Assembly: GCA_947073045.1 (NCBI GenBank)
Contig: CAMTJU010000012.1
Coordinates: 1 to 40,850 of the forward strand
Reading direction: 5' to 3'
Origin: an uncultured Clostridia bacterium
GTDB taxonomy: Bacteria; Bacillota; Clostridia; Lachnospirales; CAMVHY01
DNA length: 40,850 nucleotides
In this document: positions 8,850 to 21,600 of the stretch, one piece after another
Layout: each line of letters begins with the position of its first letter
How positions within the stretch are numbered: the stretch's first letter is position 1
Position numbers and translations under genes: made by a program
Notes under the pieces: generated by a model
What the model saw: only the letters and a program-made list of their open reading frames with translations
What the model was told of the DNA's origin: nothing
The model's database searches: none

Positions 8850-9419
8850 ATGAAATGGCTTATAGATACCGATTCACCATTGTATAACATAATGAATTTT
8901 TTTGCAGATGTAATTATTTTTGCCCTTATATTTTTCTTGTGCAGTATACCTATATTTACAATCGGTGCTGCAAATTGTGCAATGTATTACTGTGCACAAA
9001 AAAGAATATTTGAAGAAAAAGCCAGTTTAAGAGATTTTTTTGGCGCATTTAGAAAAAATTTTATTATTGCCACATTAATCTGGATATGGACATTAATAAT
9101 ATTTTTTGCACTATTGATAATATGGATAAATTTCTCGCAAGTTTATGCTTTAATACCAATATTAATTTTTTTGCTGCTAGAATTAATTTTCACCTGCATA
9201 TACATTTTTCCAATAATAAATAGAAACTGCAAATCAATCAAACTTTCGTTAATAATTGCGCATAAACATTTGCCTACAACTCTACTATGTACAATAATTG
9301 CAGTCATAATAATGATAACATGCGCTTTTTATCCATTACTAATATTAATAAGCGGCGGATTGTATAATTTTTTAACAGCTTATTTTATAGAAAAAATTTT
9401 TCGAAATTATAAAATCTAA
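8850..9419 (+). CDS. YesL/DUF624 family integral membrane protein
   Basis: 189 residues with about five hydrophobic segments (near 20-40, 70-90, 95-120, 145-165 and 165-180). The N-terminal pattern of helix, cysteine and SIPIFTIGAANCAMYYCAQK matches the YesL family. Members are small membrane proteins of unknown mechanism, often near carbohydrate-uptake genes in Firmicutes, which is not the case here. It is divergent from the sleC-like gene across about 95 bases and stands alone, with two terminator hairpins downstream. A CAGGAGAAAT just before the ATG supports the start. Confidence 0.85.
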   Translation: MKWLIDTDSPLYNIMNFFADVIIFALIFFLCSIPIFTIGAANCAMYYCAQKRIFEEKASLRDFFGAFRKNFIIATLIWIWTLIIFFALLIIWINFSQVYALIPILIFLLLELIFTCIYIFPIINRNCKSIKLSLIIAHKHLPTTLLCTIIAVIIMITCAFYPLLILISGGLYNFLTAYFIEKIFRNYKI

Positions 9420-9509
9420 ACTCTGCTACATCTTGAAACAAGTAAAAAATACACGCTTCAAAAATACAAATTCAGTTAAAATTCCTTCTACATCAATATA
9501 AAAAAAATT

Positions 9510-9539
9510 ATTGGACAATAAAATATTTTTTCGTCCAAT
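9510..9539. terminator. Hairpin downstream of the YesL-family gene
   Basis: ATTGGAC and GTCCAAT form a 7-bp stem around a 16-base AT-rich loop that is itself partly palindromic. On the minus strand it is followed by AATTTTTTTT, and on the plus strand by an A/T tract. It could terminate the YesL-family gene or act as a second stop for transcripts from the giant gene. Confidence 0.5.
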
Positions 9540-9559
9540 AAAATAAATTTAGACAACAA

Positions 9560-9598
9560 AAAAGCCGTAAGATTACTAAAATCTTACGACTTTTTTTT
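9560..9598. terminator. Bidirectional terminator between the YesL-family gene and the giant gene
   Basis: CGTAAGATT (9566-9574) and AATCTTACG (9580-9588) form a perfect 9-bp stem with a 5-base loop. A-rich sequence lies on the left and eight T on the right, so it can stop transcription in both directions. It separates the two convergent genes. Confidence 0.88.
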
Positions 9599-9647
9599 AT
9601 TTAAATCATTTTTGGTAGTGAGCTGATTAGATGTAATATTAAGTTGT

Positions 9648-12600
9648 TTATTGAGCACGAGCTAATCTAGATCTTGATGCTCGAGAGTTTTGAAGTTCTT
9701 GACTATCCCGTAATCCCAAAATAACTTTACTACATAGATTTACATAATCATTTGATATAGCAATTGTACGTTTTTTATCAGATTCATCAAAGAAATTATT
9801 AATACCAGTATAAACAAAAATTGCGGTATTCAAACTATCAAGAAATTTTGGCAATGAAAGATTTACTTTTTTATTATCGTCTAAATACCACGAATACACC
9901 TTATTTGTACAAATAGAATGCACACAATATAATTTATCATACAAAAGAATATCATATTTTTTATCAACTTGATTAACATTATCTTCTGTAGACTGTTGAC
10001 TTTCTGCAGATTGATTAATAGTAGTATTTGTATTTTGATCTGTAGGTTGTGATAACTCTCCTTGATTATTATTATTTACTGTAGGCTGTTGAATTTCTGT
10101 AGAAGAATGAGGATCAGATTTTTTAAGCCACCCAATTTCAGCAAAATTATTACAATAACCTTCTATTACTTTTTTTAAATTACTTTCTAATAAATTCTTG
10201 CTTTCTGTATTTAGCTCAAAAATCGATAATAAAGGTGAAATAATTTCATATAATATTTCAGAAATATTTTTAGCATTCTTTGATTTGTATGGATCACAAA
10301 TAAATGATTGACAAATATTTAAAAATCCATTTTTACTTTTTTCTAAAAATTTTCTATCACTATAACACAAAAATGACTTATCTATAATTTGTTTCTTAGA
10401 TTGCCAATTACTCTCTATTTTCGTTTTTTCTTCACTTAAATTTTGGATTTTAATATTTAGATCTGAATTTTCATTTGAATCTTTTAAAAGAACGTTTTTA
10501 TTATCTAATTCATTTTGAATTGAATTTACTTTATTAGTATTAAGTAAACTAATTCTATTAACTAATACCTTTCTATATTCATTATAAAATGTTATATATT
10601 TTTCGCCATACATTGAAATGTCTTCAGTTTTATCTGATCTTGTACATTTAGAAAGAAACATACGATATGTCATGTAATCAAATAATTCCACAAACTCATT
10701 AATATTGTTATTAAATTCTGTATCAGAATTATTATTAATAGAATCAAAAATTAATTTAGCTAATAAATTAATAGAATTAGCTGGACAATTATTATCAATC
10801 TCAATATAAGAATTAATCTTAACATCGTTTTCTATATTCAATTTTAATTTTTCAAAAAGTTTACTTGAAGCCAATTGACTTTCAAAATATTTTAAACCTT
10901 TCAAGTTTTGAGAAATTGAATCAAGCCGAGTTAATTTGTCGTTTATATAACTATTTGAATGACTGAAACTATTATTTTTATTCATTGCCTCCATATCATT
11001 AAAATAAAGTTTAATATCTGTCAAAAAATCATTTTTTCTATAAACAGGAATTTCTATATTTCTTTTTTTACATAAATATCTTGCAATTAATGCAGTCTTA
11101 AATTTTATATCACTAATGTTAAATTTATCATTTTCAAATTTATTATTTTGGGAATCATAATATTGACTAAATAATTCCGTTAACATTTCAAATACTTTTC
11201 CAGGGTTATCTAATTCTTCATTCGAAAGTTGATTTAATCTCATATAAAGTGCATAAAAATTTTTCCATTCCTGATTATTATTTTTATCGCTAATTTTTGA
11301 AAAATCTACTGGAATACATGACTCCAATTTCAATTCTTTTAATACCTTACTTATTTCATAAAGATCTGCGAATACCTTCTTGCTATCTAAATTAACTGAC
11401 CTTAAAAGTTTTATTTTTTTATATTCTGGAGTATCTTGAATAAAAAAATTATTTTCATTTCCCATAGTAAAATTATCAATTACATTATTTATAATTTCGT
11501 TATTGGCCATATTATATGTGGCAACTATTTGATTGACCATACTGAAAATTTCGTCAACTGGAATATTTAATTCACTTGGATAGAGTTTGTTTAAAATATA
11601 CGAAGCATCTCTTAAAATAAGCAAACAATATATATTGTCTTTAAACAGACCGGCATTTAATAATATCTGTAAAAGATTTCTGTTTTCAGTGTTATCATTA
11701 TCAGCAAAAAGATTAAGCAAAACATTTGATATTTCTGGTTGATTTCCAAAAGAATCAGTTAATTTAAACAAAATATTTTCATATAAATTTTGTTCTGAAA
11801 TACCACTTGACAAAGAATAAACTGAAACAAAAAACTTAACTATATTTTCTATTTCAACTCTCATTGCCTTATATCTACTTTTATCAAAACGCTTTGTAAT
11901 AGAAAATTGTGTTTTTATATTCTCTATTCCATTATCAATTATTTTATTCATTTTTCTATAACTCATAGTATGGATATCTTTGTCTTCAGTAAATTGAATT
12001 GCGCTTAAAATTGCACAATGCAAACTTAAATTTTTAAAAAAATCACACTTACCGTATTCGTTACTTTTAACATGTTTAACTCCTACATCAGGCACACCTT
12101 TGGCAATGTCAAATAATTCTTTTATTTTTTCCTCAGATATAAAAATAAGACTATAAAGTTCAGGATATATAAAAGCTAATCTTTCAAAAACAAGTTTTAT
12201 AATTTTTGGACCTAGGTCAAAAATATTACGAATCCTCTCTGATGAATCCTTATAATTATTAAAAATTAGATTCATGACTAAGTTTGCAATCATTTGTTTG
12301 TTTTCCAATTTGATTGCTGCATCCATTCTTATACGCCAATTATTTGTAATTGGTAAATCTGTCTCAGTTATATCCAATAATCGCTCTAAAGCGTTACAAA
12401 TACGATTTATTTGTCTATAAGATAAATTGCCACCGGAAGTAAAATTAAAATATCTACAAACATATTTCATAAAATCTTCGCGCGAACCAAAAAAAGTTCT
12501 AGCAAAAAACAATTCAATTATAGTTTCACGAACACGTGCATTTTCATCACGGAAAAAAACATTAATATAATTATTAATCAATAACATATTTGGGCTCTGA

Positions 12601-15600
12601 ACTTTATCTATATCCTTATTTTTTTCTACGATTTCATTAGTTATAGCAAAAAAGCTTTCTTCAGTTCTTTCTGCATCTTTTGCTATCTTTAAAAAGTCAT
12701 CGTTTTTTCTTTTAAGTTGATCTGATTTGTAATCTATATATAATTCTAAATCGCGCGCAAAACTACTAACATCATTTCTTTTAGCATTTGTATTATACGA
12801 ATTGCAGCTAATTTTACTAAATTCAAATTTATTATTTTGGTATTCAACAGATTTATTTCTATTAAAGTCATCTCTTAAACGCCAAATTTGAAATTTTTCC
12901 CACAACATAATTGGTGGCAAAACACCACAAGTCTTACGAATCATATAATATTCATCTGGAGAAGAAAAAATACCTGCATTGTAAGCATCTGCTAAAATAT
13001 TTAACAATAACAATTGCTTTGCATATTTATTATCTTCTATAACTTCACCATTTTGAGCTTGTTTATCAAACTCAGCGATATTTATCTCTCTGTTTTCAAT
13101 GAATGCGTAGGGTCTTGTGTAAATTGAATAAAAAAGTTCAAATGTTGCTTTTAATTGAGCATTTATATTACAACTAGTTAAATACTGCTTTACTTTGAAA
13201 TCGGAATATGACTTATCCTTCATTAAACGGTACATCTCATTATAAATTTTTATTGTATCTTCTTTTTCCTTCGTTTCACTGTTTTGACATTTTTTATAAA
13301 ACATCAACAATGAAGTTCTAAATATATGAAAGATTCTGTTTTTAATTGCTTCAATATTTTTTTCCTTAACAGCTAATTGTATTGGACAAGTTATATCTCC
13401 ATTTGCAATATCAAGTAATTCAATATCAGCATCAGTATTTTTACAATCTTCTTCAAATTTTCCAAGACTAAAATCAAAAGTGTTAGTTGGATAAAAAGTT
13501 AAATCTACAAAATCCGAATAATTTACATTTTTTAAATATGAATTCACTACCTTCATATATTGTGAATCTTTCGTTATATTAAAAACACCGTTTTGATCGC
13601 AAACATTATTCCAGAAAATATCTGGTTGTAAATTTTCATTTGCTATATTATTTATTTTTGCCATTTTAGATACATCGTTCATATTACCTAATATATTTTT
13701 CTTGTCTATTTGGTCAGAAATTTTTTTTCTTTCATCGTTTATCTCTTTTTGCAATAAATTTTTATAATTATCAAACTTAAACCTAATATCAAAATTAAAT
13801 TTATCGTTATCGTTAAAATCAAATTGTTTAACAAAATTTTCATACATAATTCTTTCGTTTTTACGCTTTTCAAAGTTTTTTTCAGTTGTGGCGTAATCTT
13901 TATTATTATTTCGTTGTTTTTTAAATTCATCTCGAGCAGATTCAAAAAACTTTAAATTAAATTCATCATAAAATTTTTCTACAGTAATAAAATCTTCAAA
14001 AAATTTCCTTAAATTTTTATTTTCGGGCTCTATTTTTTCACTTATCTTTGAAATTATAAAATTAACTGCCATAACCATAGCATATATTAAATTTTTTGCA
14101 TCATTATCTAATTTTTCATCATTATCTTGCTCTTGCACAGCATACTCCGATAAAATTTTATAAGATTCCTGCATCATAATAGATCGTATATATACGCTAA
14201 ATTCTTTAATATTTTTATAATTAATCTGCGATAAAATTTTTTCAAAACCAAGATAAAGTTCAGGAATTATTCTTTCAACAAATGGATACACATAACGTAA
14301 TGATTCACTATCAGCATTTTCATTATTTGTGTTTTCATTTATTTTGTTAAGAGATTTGTTTAATTCATCTAAAATTTTTCTTAAACTCATATCATCAGTT
14401 GTTTTGCTTTGTAATTCCATTTTTGGCAGTTTTTGTTCTATGAATTCATTTAAACTGTTTATTACTTCTGAAAAATAACATTCTTTATCTTTATTAAATT
14501 CATCTCTTAATAAATTATAAATTAAACTAAGTTCTTGTTTAATTTCCGGATAATTATTGCAAACTTCATCACTTCTTGTTTTATTAAATAAAATTTCTTT
14601 ATAAATATACTCACCATTTAAATACAAACTAGGATTATTTAGATAATTTTTTTCTAAAAGAACCATTTTTACAATTTTGGTCCCATATAATTCTTCTCCT
14701 TGAAAATCCATAAAATTAATCAATTGGTTAATTGAACCCTTCGCTACATTAATGTCAATCTCTTTACTAATAAATTTTTCAATTATTGAATTTATTATAA
14801 TACGTACTCTTTCGCACATTTTTGTTTTACTAACTGTACTTATATCCAAAAGCAGTTCGTGGTAATTTTCATTAAGAACATTGCTATAAAAACTCATACT
14901 AAGTTTGTAAATACAATCACTGTTTAATTCACTAAATTCACCTTTATTGTAATTTTCAACATCACCTTTTGAAAGTGTATTAGAATAGTCTTCAGCCTCA
15001 AATAATTTATAATCAAATTTAAATAAAGAATTTATTTTATTTTCTTCTTTATTTTCTGTTTCTTCAATATTTGCATCTAGTGCTTGAATAACATCTTCAA
15101 ATTTTTGTTTATCTTCAGATTTAATTTTTTTATTATTTACATCTTGCATAGCAGTTAAAACTTCTATTTCATCATTTTTATATTTTAATCCATGAAAAAC
15201 CAATTCAGAAGTTGGCATATTACTATTCTGTATATTTACAAAACCACCTGTGCTATTACAATTTTTTGCAATAATTCTATAAACATAAGCTGTGTCTTGA
15301 AGTTGTATATCTGCATTTTTGCTTTTATTTGATACATATGACACAACACTATCTACACAATCATGTAAACTTACAGGCAATAAACATAAATAATTTTTAT
15401 TTTTATCGTCAGTTTTCATGACATTTATCAATGTCTGAACTATATTAAAGTTTAATATTAATGATTTATCTCCTTTATTATTTTTAATAGCTATTCCCAA
15501 TTTTTCAACTTTGTCTTTAAAAAATTGTTGACTATAATCGATATCACCTGCCCACACTCGTACAGCATAATGAATCCATTTTTCTGCTTTAAATTCCACG

Positions 15601-18600
15601 GTGTATCCTAATTTTTGATAAATATCAATAATTGTAGATACCAAATATAATTTTATCTCATCATTTAGCAAACCTTTTTCTTTGAATTTCTTAAAAACTT
15701 CATACACATTTTCAAAGTTTTTAATATAAAACTTAATGTCAGTTTTCTCAAATTTATTATTTAAACCATTTAGAAAATAGAGATACGTTTTAAAAAACTT
15801 CAAATTTTCTTCGCTATAAACTAGCTCATTTGGTACATAAATATTATCTAATACAAAATTTAAAAATTGTGCAGAATCAGCTTTCAAATCATTATTTATA
15901 TCTCCGGAAATTTCTATACATTTTAACTTTAACTGCAAAATAAGTTTATTTAAAACGCTTTTCTTGCCTCCATATTCCAGATATTTTTTGGCAAATATAA
16001 TATTAACAACTGCAATGATTTCTTCTCTTCTAACTTTGTCTTTTAAATCTTTCATTTCTTTCAATTTATCAAATAATGTATTTAAATTAAGTTTAAAATA
16101 ACAAACAAGCCACAATGAATGTTTTGAGTTCTCTTCCATATCATTATATTTTTGTAATTTGCAAATACACTCATCTGGATTTATAACACTTCTTTTAGGT
16201 CTATTATCAATCAAATCTCTAAATATCGCTAAATTAATTAAATTACTATCTATTTTTACCTTTTCATCAATTAGTGTAGTAAACTCATTTTCATTATTCA
16301 TGTATTCCCCAAATATATATGGTCTCAAATTATCGTTTTTGGCAATAGCTGCAAAAAGGGGTTGGAATTTTTCAAAAGCATTATCTGCAATTGAATAATT
16401 GTTTTGATCGACGGAATCGAAATAAGGTTTCAAAATTTCCAAACAATTATTTTCATTTACCTGTACCGCCTGACTATTGTCTTGAGCAAAAAATCCAATA
16501 AAATGTTGAAATTCTTCAAGGTAATTGTTATTAGCAGTTTTTTCATCTTTTATTTTTTTATCATAATAATATTTTAATTTGTCATACAGATTCCTCAAAC
16601 CAGATTTAAAGATTTTATATTCATATTCCACAAAATTACAATTTTTTTTATCTTTGGAAGCATCGGAAACAAAAAAGTTTTCATATACTTTTATTTTTTT
16701 AGCAAAATTATCACTATCCATATTAAAAAATTTCGATAAATCTCCTTTATCAAAAATTCTATTTTTACATTCAATTAGCAAGAAAGCATCTTTTACTGCG
16801 CATTCTACAGCAAAATCAAATTTATTAGTTTCTTCATTATATTGAATCTCCCCATTTGACACCTGACTCGTTAAATATTTATCTTTAACCAATATATCTA
16901 TAACTTTAGCGTTTATAGTTGACTTCAATGAATTAAGAAAATCACGATTATTTATTTTCAAATTATCAGCTAAAGCCAATAGATCTTCAATTGTTTCTAT
17001 TTTATTGTTTATAAAGTTTTTAAAGTTTTCTTCTCCAAATTCGAAAAAATTCAAACCTTTACTATTATATTCTTCAAAAAGTTTCTGATTAACAATTTTA
17101 TTTATTTCTTGAAGCATTTTTTTATCGTATTCTTTTTTTTGACTTTCGTCTGCACTTGAATAAACTACACTATTAAATTTTTCCTTTATACTCTTATTGT
17201 TATCAACTAATAGCTTGAAAATTTCTGCTTTCATATTCATTAACTTTGGCGTGTTTGCATCTTCTTGAAATTCAAAAACACCCTTACCAATTTTATAAAT
17301 TACAGACTCATTATTAAATAAGTTTTCTTTTTCCACATCTTCTTTTTTTAATAAAGCTATAAAAAATTTGTATTTAAAATATAAAACATCTAATTTACTT
17401 ATTTTATCATTTTCGCTTTCAATTTCATCTAATTTTGCCACAATAATACTTAGTATACCATTAACATTATTTTTTTCATTGCTAAAGCAACTAAATTGTT
17501 CTTGCAAATCATTTATATCATCATCAGAAAAATTTGTTAATTCATTAAATTGAACATCAATTAATTTAGCAAGTTCAGCTCTTTTTGATGACAATTTAAT
17601 ATCTATATAACTTTTTAAGCTTTCACTCCACTTTTCTATTGCAGGTATTGCAATTTGCATTGAGCCATTTTCAAAACAACTTGGATCTTTAAAAATTCCA
17701 CTTGCATTTTTTAATTCTTCAATATCGAACAAAACTTTAGGCAATTTTTTGAATTTACTTGATAAAGCTGATTTTTGCCACATTAAACAATTTTCTAATA
17801 TTACATTTTTTTGATCTGGACAAACGTGAATTAATATAGCTGTACAAATTATAGAATATATATTTATTTTATTTCTATCTTGATTATTTTGAATTAAGAC
17901 TAAATAATTTAATACGGAATTTAAAACTCCAAAAAATTTTTTATCAGAAAGAATCTCTTTTGCTGTTAATTTTGATTTTTCCATTGCCAATTTTACTTTC
18001 TGCAATTCTTCATTAGCTGCCCTAATTTCACTAGCAATTGTAGTAGAAACTGAATTTTGTTCAGAAATTGAGGTAATTGAAGATGAACTTGAACTTTGAA
18101 TTAGAGATACATTTTGATTTGATTCAGATTTTTTTTGTTCAAATTGTCCCGATTTTTTCTTCAATGAAGCATTAAGACTTGCACAAATATTTTTCATCCT
18201 ATTATCTTTACCGTCATCTTGTACAGAATTAAATGCACTTATTTCTTCATGCTCTCTATAAATATTTTCTATTTTAATAATTGCATCACATAACAATTCA
18301 TTTTTCTTATCAGTATTGCAAAAAGGGAAAAGCAGATTTATACAATTATTTACAAAATTAAATTCATCTTCATTTGATATTTGATTTTGATTTAAATTTA
18401 CACCATACTTTTTGCCAAATTCATCTTGGTTTATCTCGCCTAAGTATAATTTTGATATGTCATCAATATTTGTTTCAGTAATTTTTTCTAAATATTTTTT
18501 ACTTGGATAGAATAAATTGATTCTGTTGTTAAGTTCTTCTTTATTATATTGTAAATTATTTTTTTTATTGTTCAAAATATACCAATACTGTAATTTAAGA

Positions 18601-21600
18601 AAATCTTGATTAGTTTCGTTTGAAATCCAAGTACTTAATTTTTCTTTCTCTTTTTCATCGATAAAACATTTTTGTTTAACAAATTTATGATCATAATTAT
18701 CAATCAATAATTTACAAAAAAATCCCCACTCATATGCTTGATGTTTTTCTGAATTTACACTATTATTACTTTCATTTTTATTTGGGTACATTTCATCATA
18801 AACTTGTTTAACTTCATCATAAATTTTATTATTTTCTTCGTTTAATTCTGATGAATTTCCATAACGCCAGTCGTCATATCCAAGTTTACGTAATACGTCA
18901 TTACACACTGAATTTAAAATTTTATTACCTGTTTGTCCTTTTTGATTATCTCTTATTATTTCTTCAATAATATATCGCTTTTTAATATATTCGAATATTG
19001 TATCATCACAAAACTTTCCATTTTCTCTACTGTCATTTTCTTTATCAAATTTTGATTTCAATATTTCATAATATGCATCATCTTTTTGATAGATACTTTC
19101 ACTAAATGCACACATATAACCAATAATTATATCTTTGTTTTTATCTTGGTAATCTTGAATCCAAGGATAAATTTTTTCTGTAATATTTTTTGGAACTAAG
19201 AAAAATTTTTGAATCAAATTTATTTTTTCTTCTTCAGATGATAAATTTAATAACATGCTTTTTGTAATCTCAAAAATGTCATCAAAATTCAATCGCAGAA
19301 AAATATTTCTATATTCCTTTAAGCCTAAATCAAAATTATACTGTTTCATGTTCAATCCATTTTCATTTATTAAATCTATAAAAGCATTAACAATTTTTGC
19401 TGCAAGATCTATTGAATCTTCATTCAAGCTACTATTTATTGTTTCTCCTTTATAATTCAATATACTTATAACCTCAGCAATATCTTGTGACACTCTTTCA
19501 GTAACATTTTTATAAAATTCTAGAAGTTGATTGCTATCCGCTGCCATAAATTGATTAATTAATTTTTGAATACATAATATATTTTTTTTGATTTTCTCTT
19601 TTTTTTGATTTAGAGGTAAGCTAATAAAATCATTTGATTCAACATTAATTTTTTCTAAGCTTTTTAAACTTTCTATTTCTTTTTTTATATCCACTTTTGA
19701 TTTGAGTAAAATACTTCCTACTACTTTCATTGCAATACTAATTAATTCATTTGCAAAATTATTTAATTCTTCTGGATTTTTTAGCTCTGATATTTTTGTA
19801 TTTAATTTATTAAAATCCTTTTGCTCTAAATTAATTTGCATATCTCTTGAAATTTTTTCAATTTCTATTATAATTTCACTTATAATTTCACTAATATTTT
19901 TTAGATTTTTCATATCATCTGTATCATTTTTGTGAATTACATTTACTATATCATTCAAATTTTTAAAAACTTTTGCTATTGATCTAGTATAACTTTTTTC
20001 TGCAAATTCGTTATATATACTTATAAATTTTGATTTATCTGCTCTTTCATCACTTTCAAAAAAATAATTACTTAAATCATTGGATTTAATCAAATCATTT
20101 AAATTTTGCTGAATTTTATCACGTAAAATTGAAGAAGCAACATAATCATTTGCAGAATTTTCAGAATAATAACACAGCATATTAGTCAGTATTTCTAAAA
20201 AGTCATTATAAGTTTTGCAAAAATTTAATTTGTCAAATTCTTGCATTTTTCTTATAATTTTTTCATTTCCATCGTTGCATTTTAAAATTTCATTAAATTT
20301 ACTAACTTTCTCACCAAAATTTATTTTTTCTTTATTTATCACATTTCCAATATTTACCTCAATATTTTCATAAGTACCTGGTATAGCTTTACTTATATCA
20401 CCTTTAATCTTATTAATATCTTCTTCATTAAACCAATTGGTTGAATTTTCATCAGTATCATTAGTAATTTCTACAATATTACCAATAATACCATTTGCAA
20501 TATTTAAAATAGCTGTAAAAGCATCACCACTTTGAAGATCTACAGAAAAATTGCTATTATTAACTTTTTCAATAATTTTATCAGCAATACTTTTAACTTT
20601 ATCAGGTGCAAAATTAATAAAAATTCTTTTCATAATCGCAACAAAATCATTTAAACAACCACACATAACATAATTAACAAAAAGTTCAATATTTATATCA
20701 TATGAATCACAAAATCCATTGATAACATTACCTTCATGATTACCTGTATTAACTATACTTAAAATTTTTGTAATAATACCTTCTTTAATATTATTAATAT
20801 CTTCATTAAAAACAGCAAAAGTTCCATAATCATTAGAACTTACTTTAAAATAATTTTCAATTTCGGCAGAAATAAGACTTGCGTTAAGTTTACGAACAGC
20901 ATCTTTTCCATCTTCAGACTTCTTAATACTATCAAATACAATATTTGCAATATCTGTTTTCCTTTCATAAAATGGATCCCCTTCTTGTGCATTTAATCTT
21001 TCATTAAAAAAATTTAATTTATTTTGAGCATTTCTGTAATCATAAAAAATTTCAGCTTTATTAGATTCATCAGCAAATTTTTGTACATCATCAATTTTTT
21101 TACAAAGTTCTTTATATTTTTTTTCAGCCTCTTCAAAATTTTCTTTAGCAGATTCAACTTTTTCATTTAAATCTTTAATTATTGAATTGTCATAAACCTT
21201 ATTGGTATTAAATACTGATGCAACAGCCTCATTAGACTCATTAATACAATCTACATAGATTTGGCGAATTTTATTTCTATATGCTTTAGCCGATTCTTCT
21301 ATTTTTTTTTGGGCAGTTTGAAATTCTGTACTATTTCTTAAAGACCTTGTTCTAGGTAAGCTACTAGGGCTATTCGCTCCAGAATTTAATAAATCACTAG
21401 AAGAAATACTAATATTGATTTCAGTATTGCTTGAATTACTACTAAGTTCACCATTTGAAGCATTTGAATTACCTTCAATATTAGCAAGCTCACTATTAGA
21501 AGCATTTAAATTCTCCTCGGACTTAGCCAAATCCGATTTTCCTCCAAGAAATTTGTTTTTAAGCAAATCATTATACTTAACCTGATATTCCTCTTCTATT

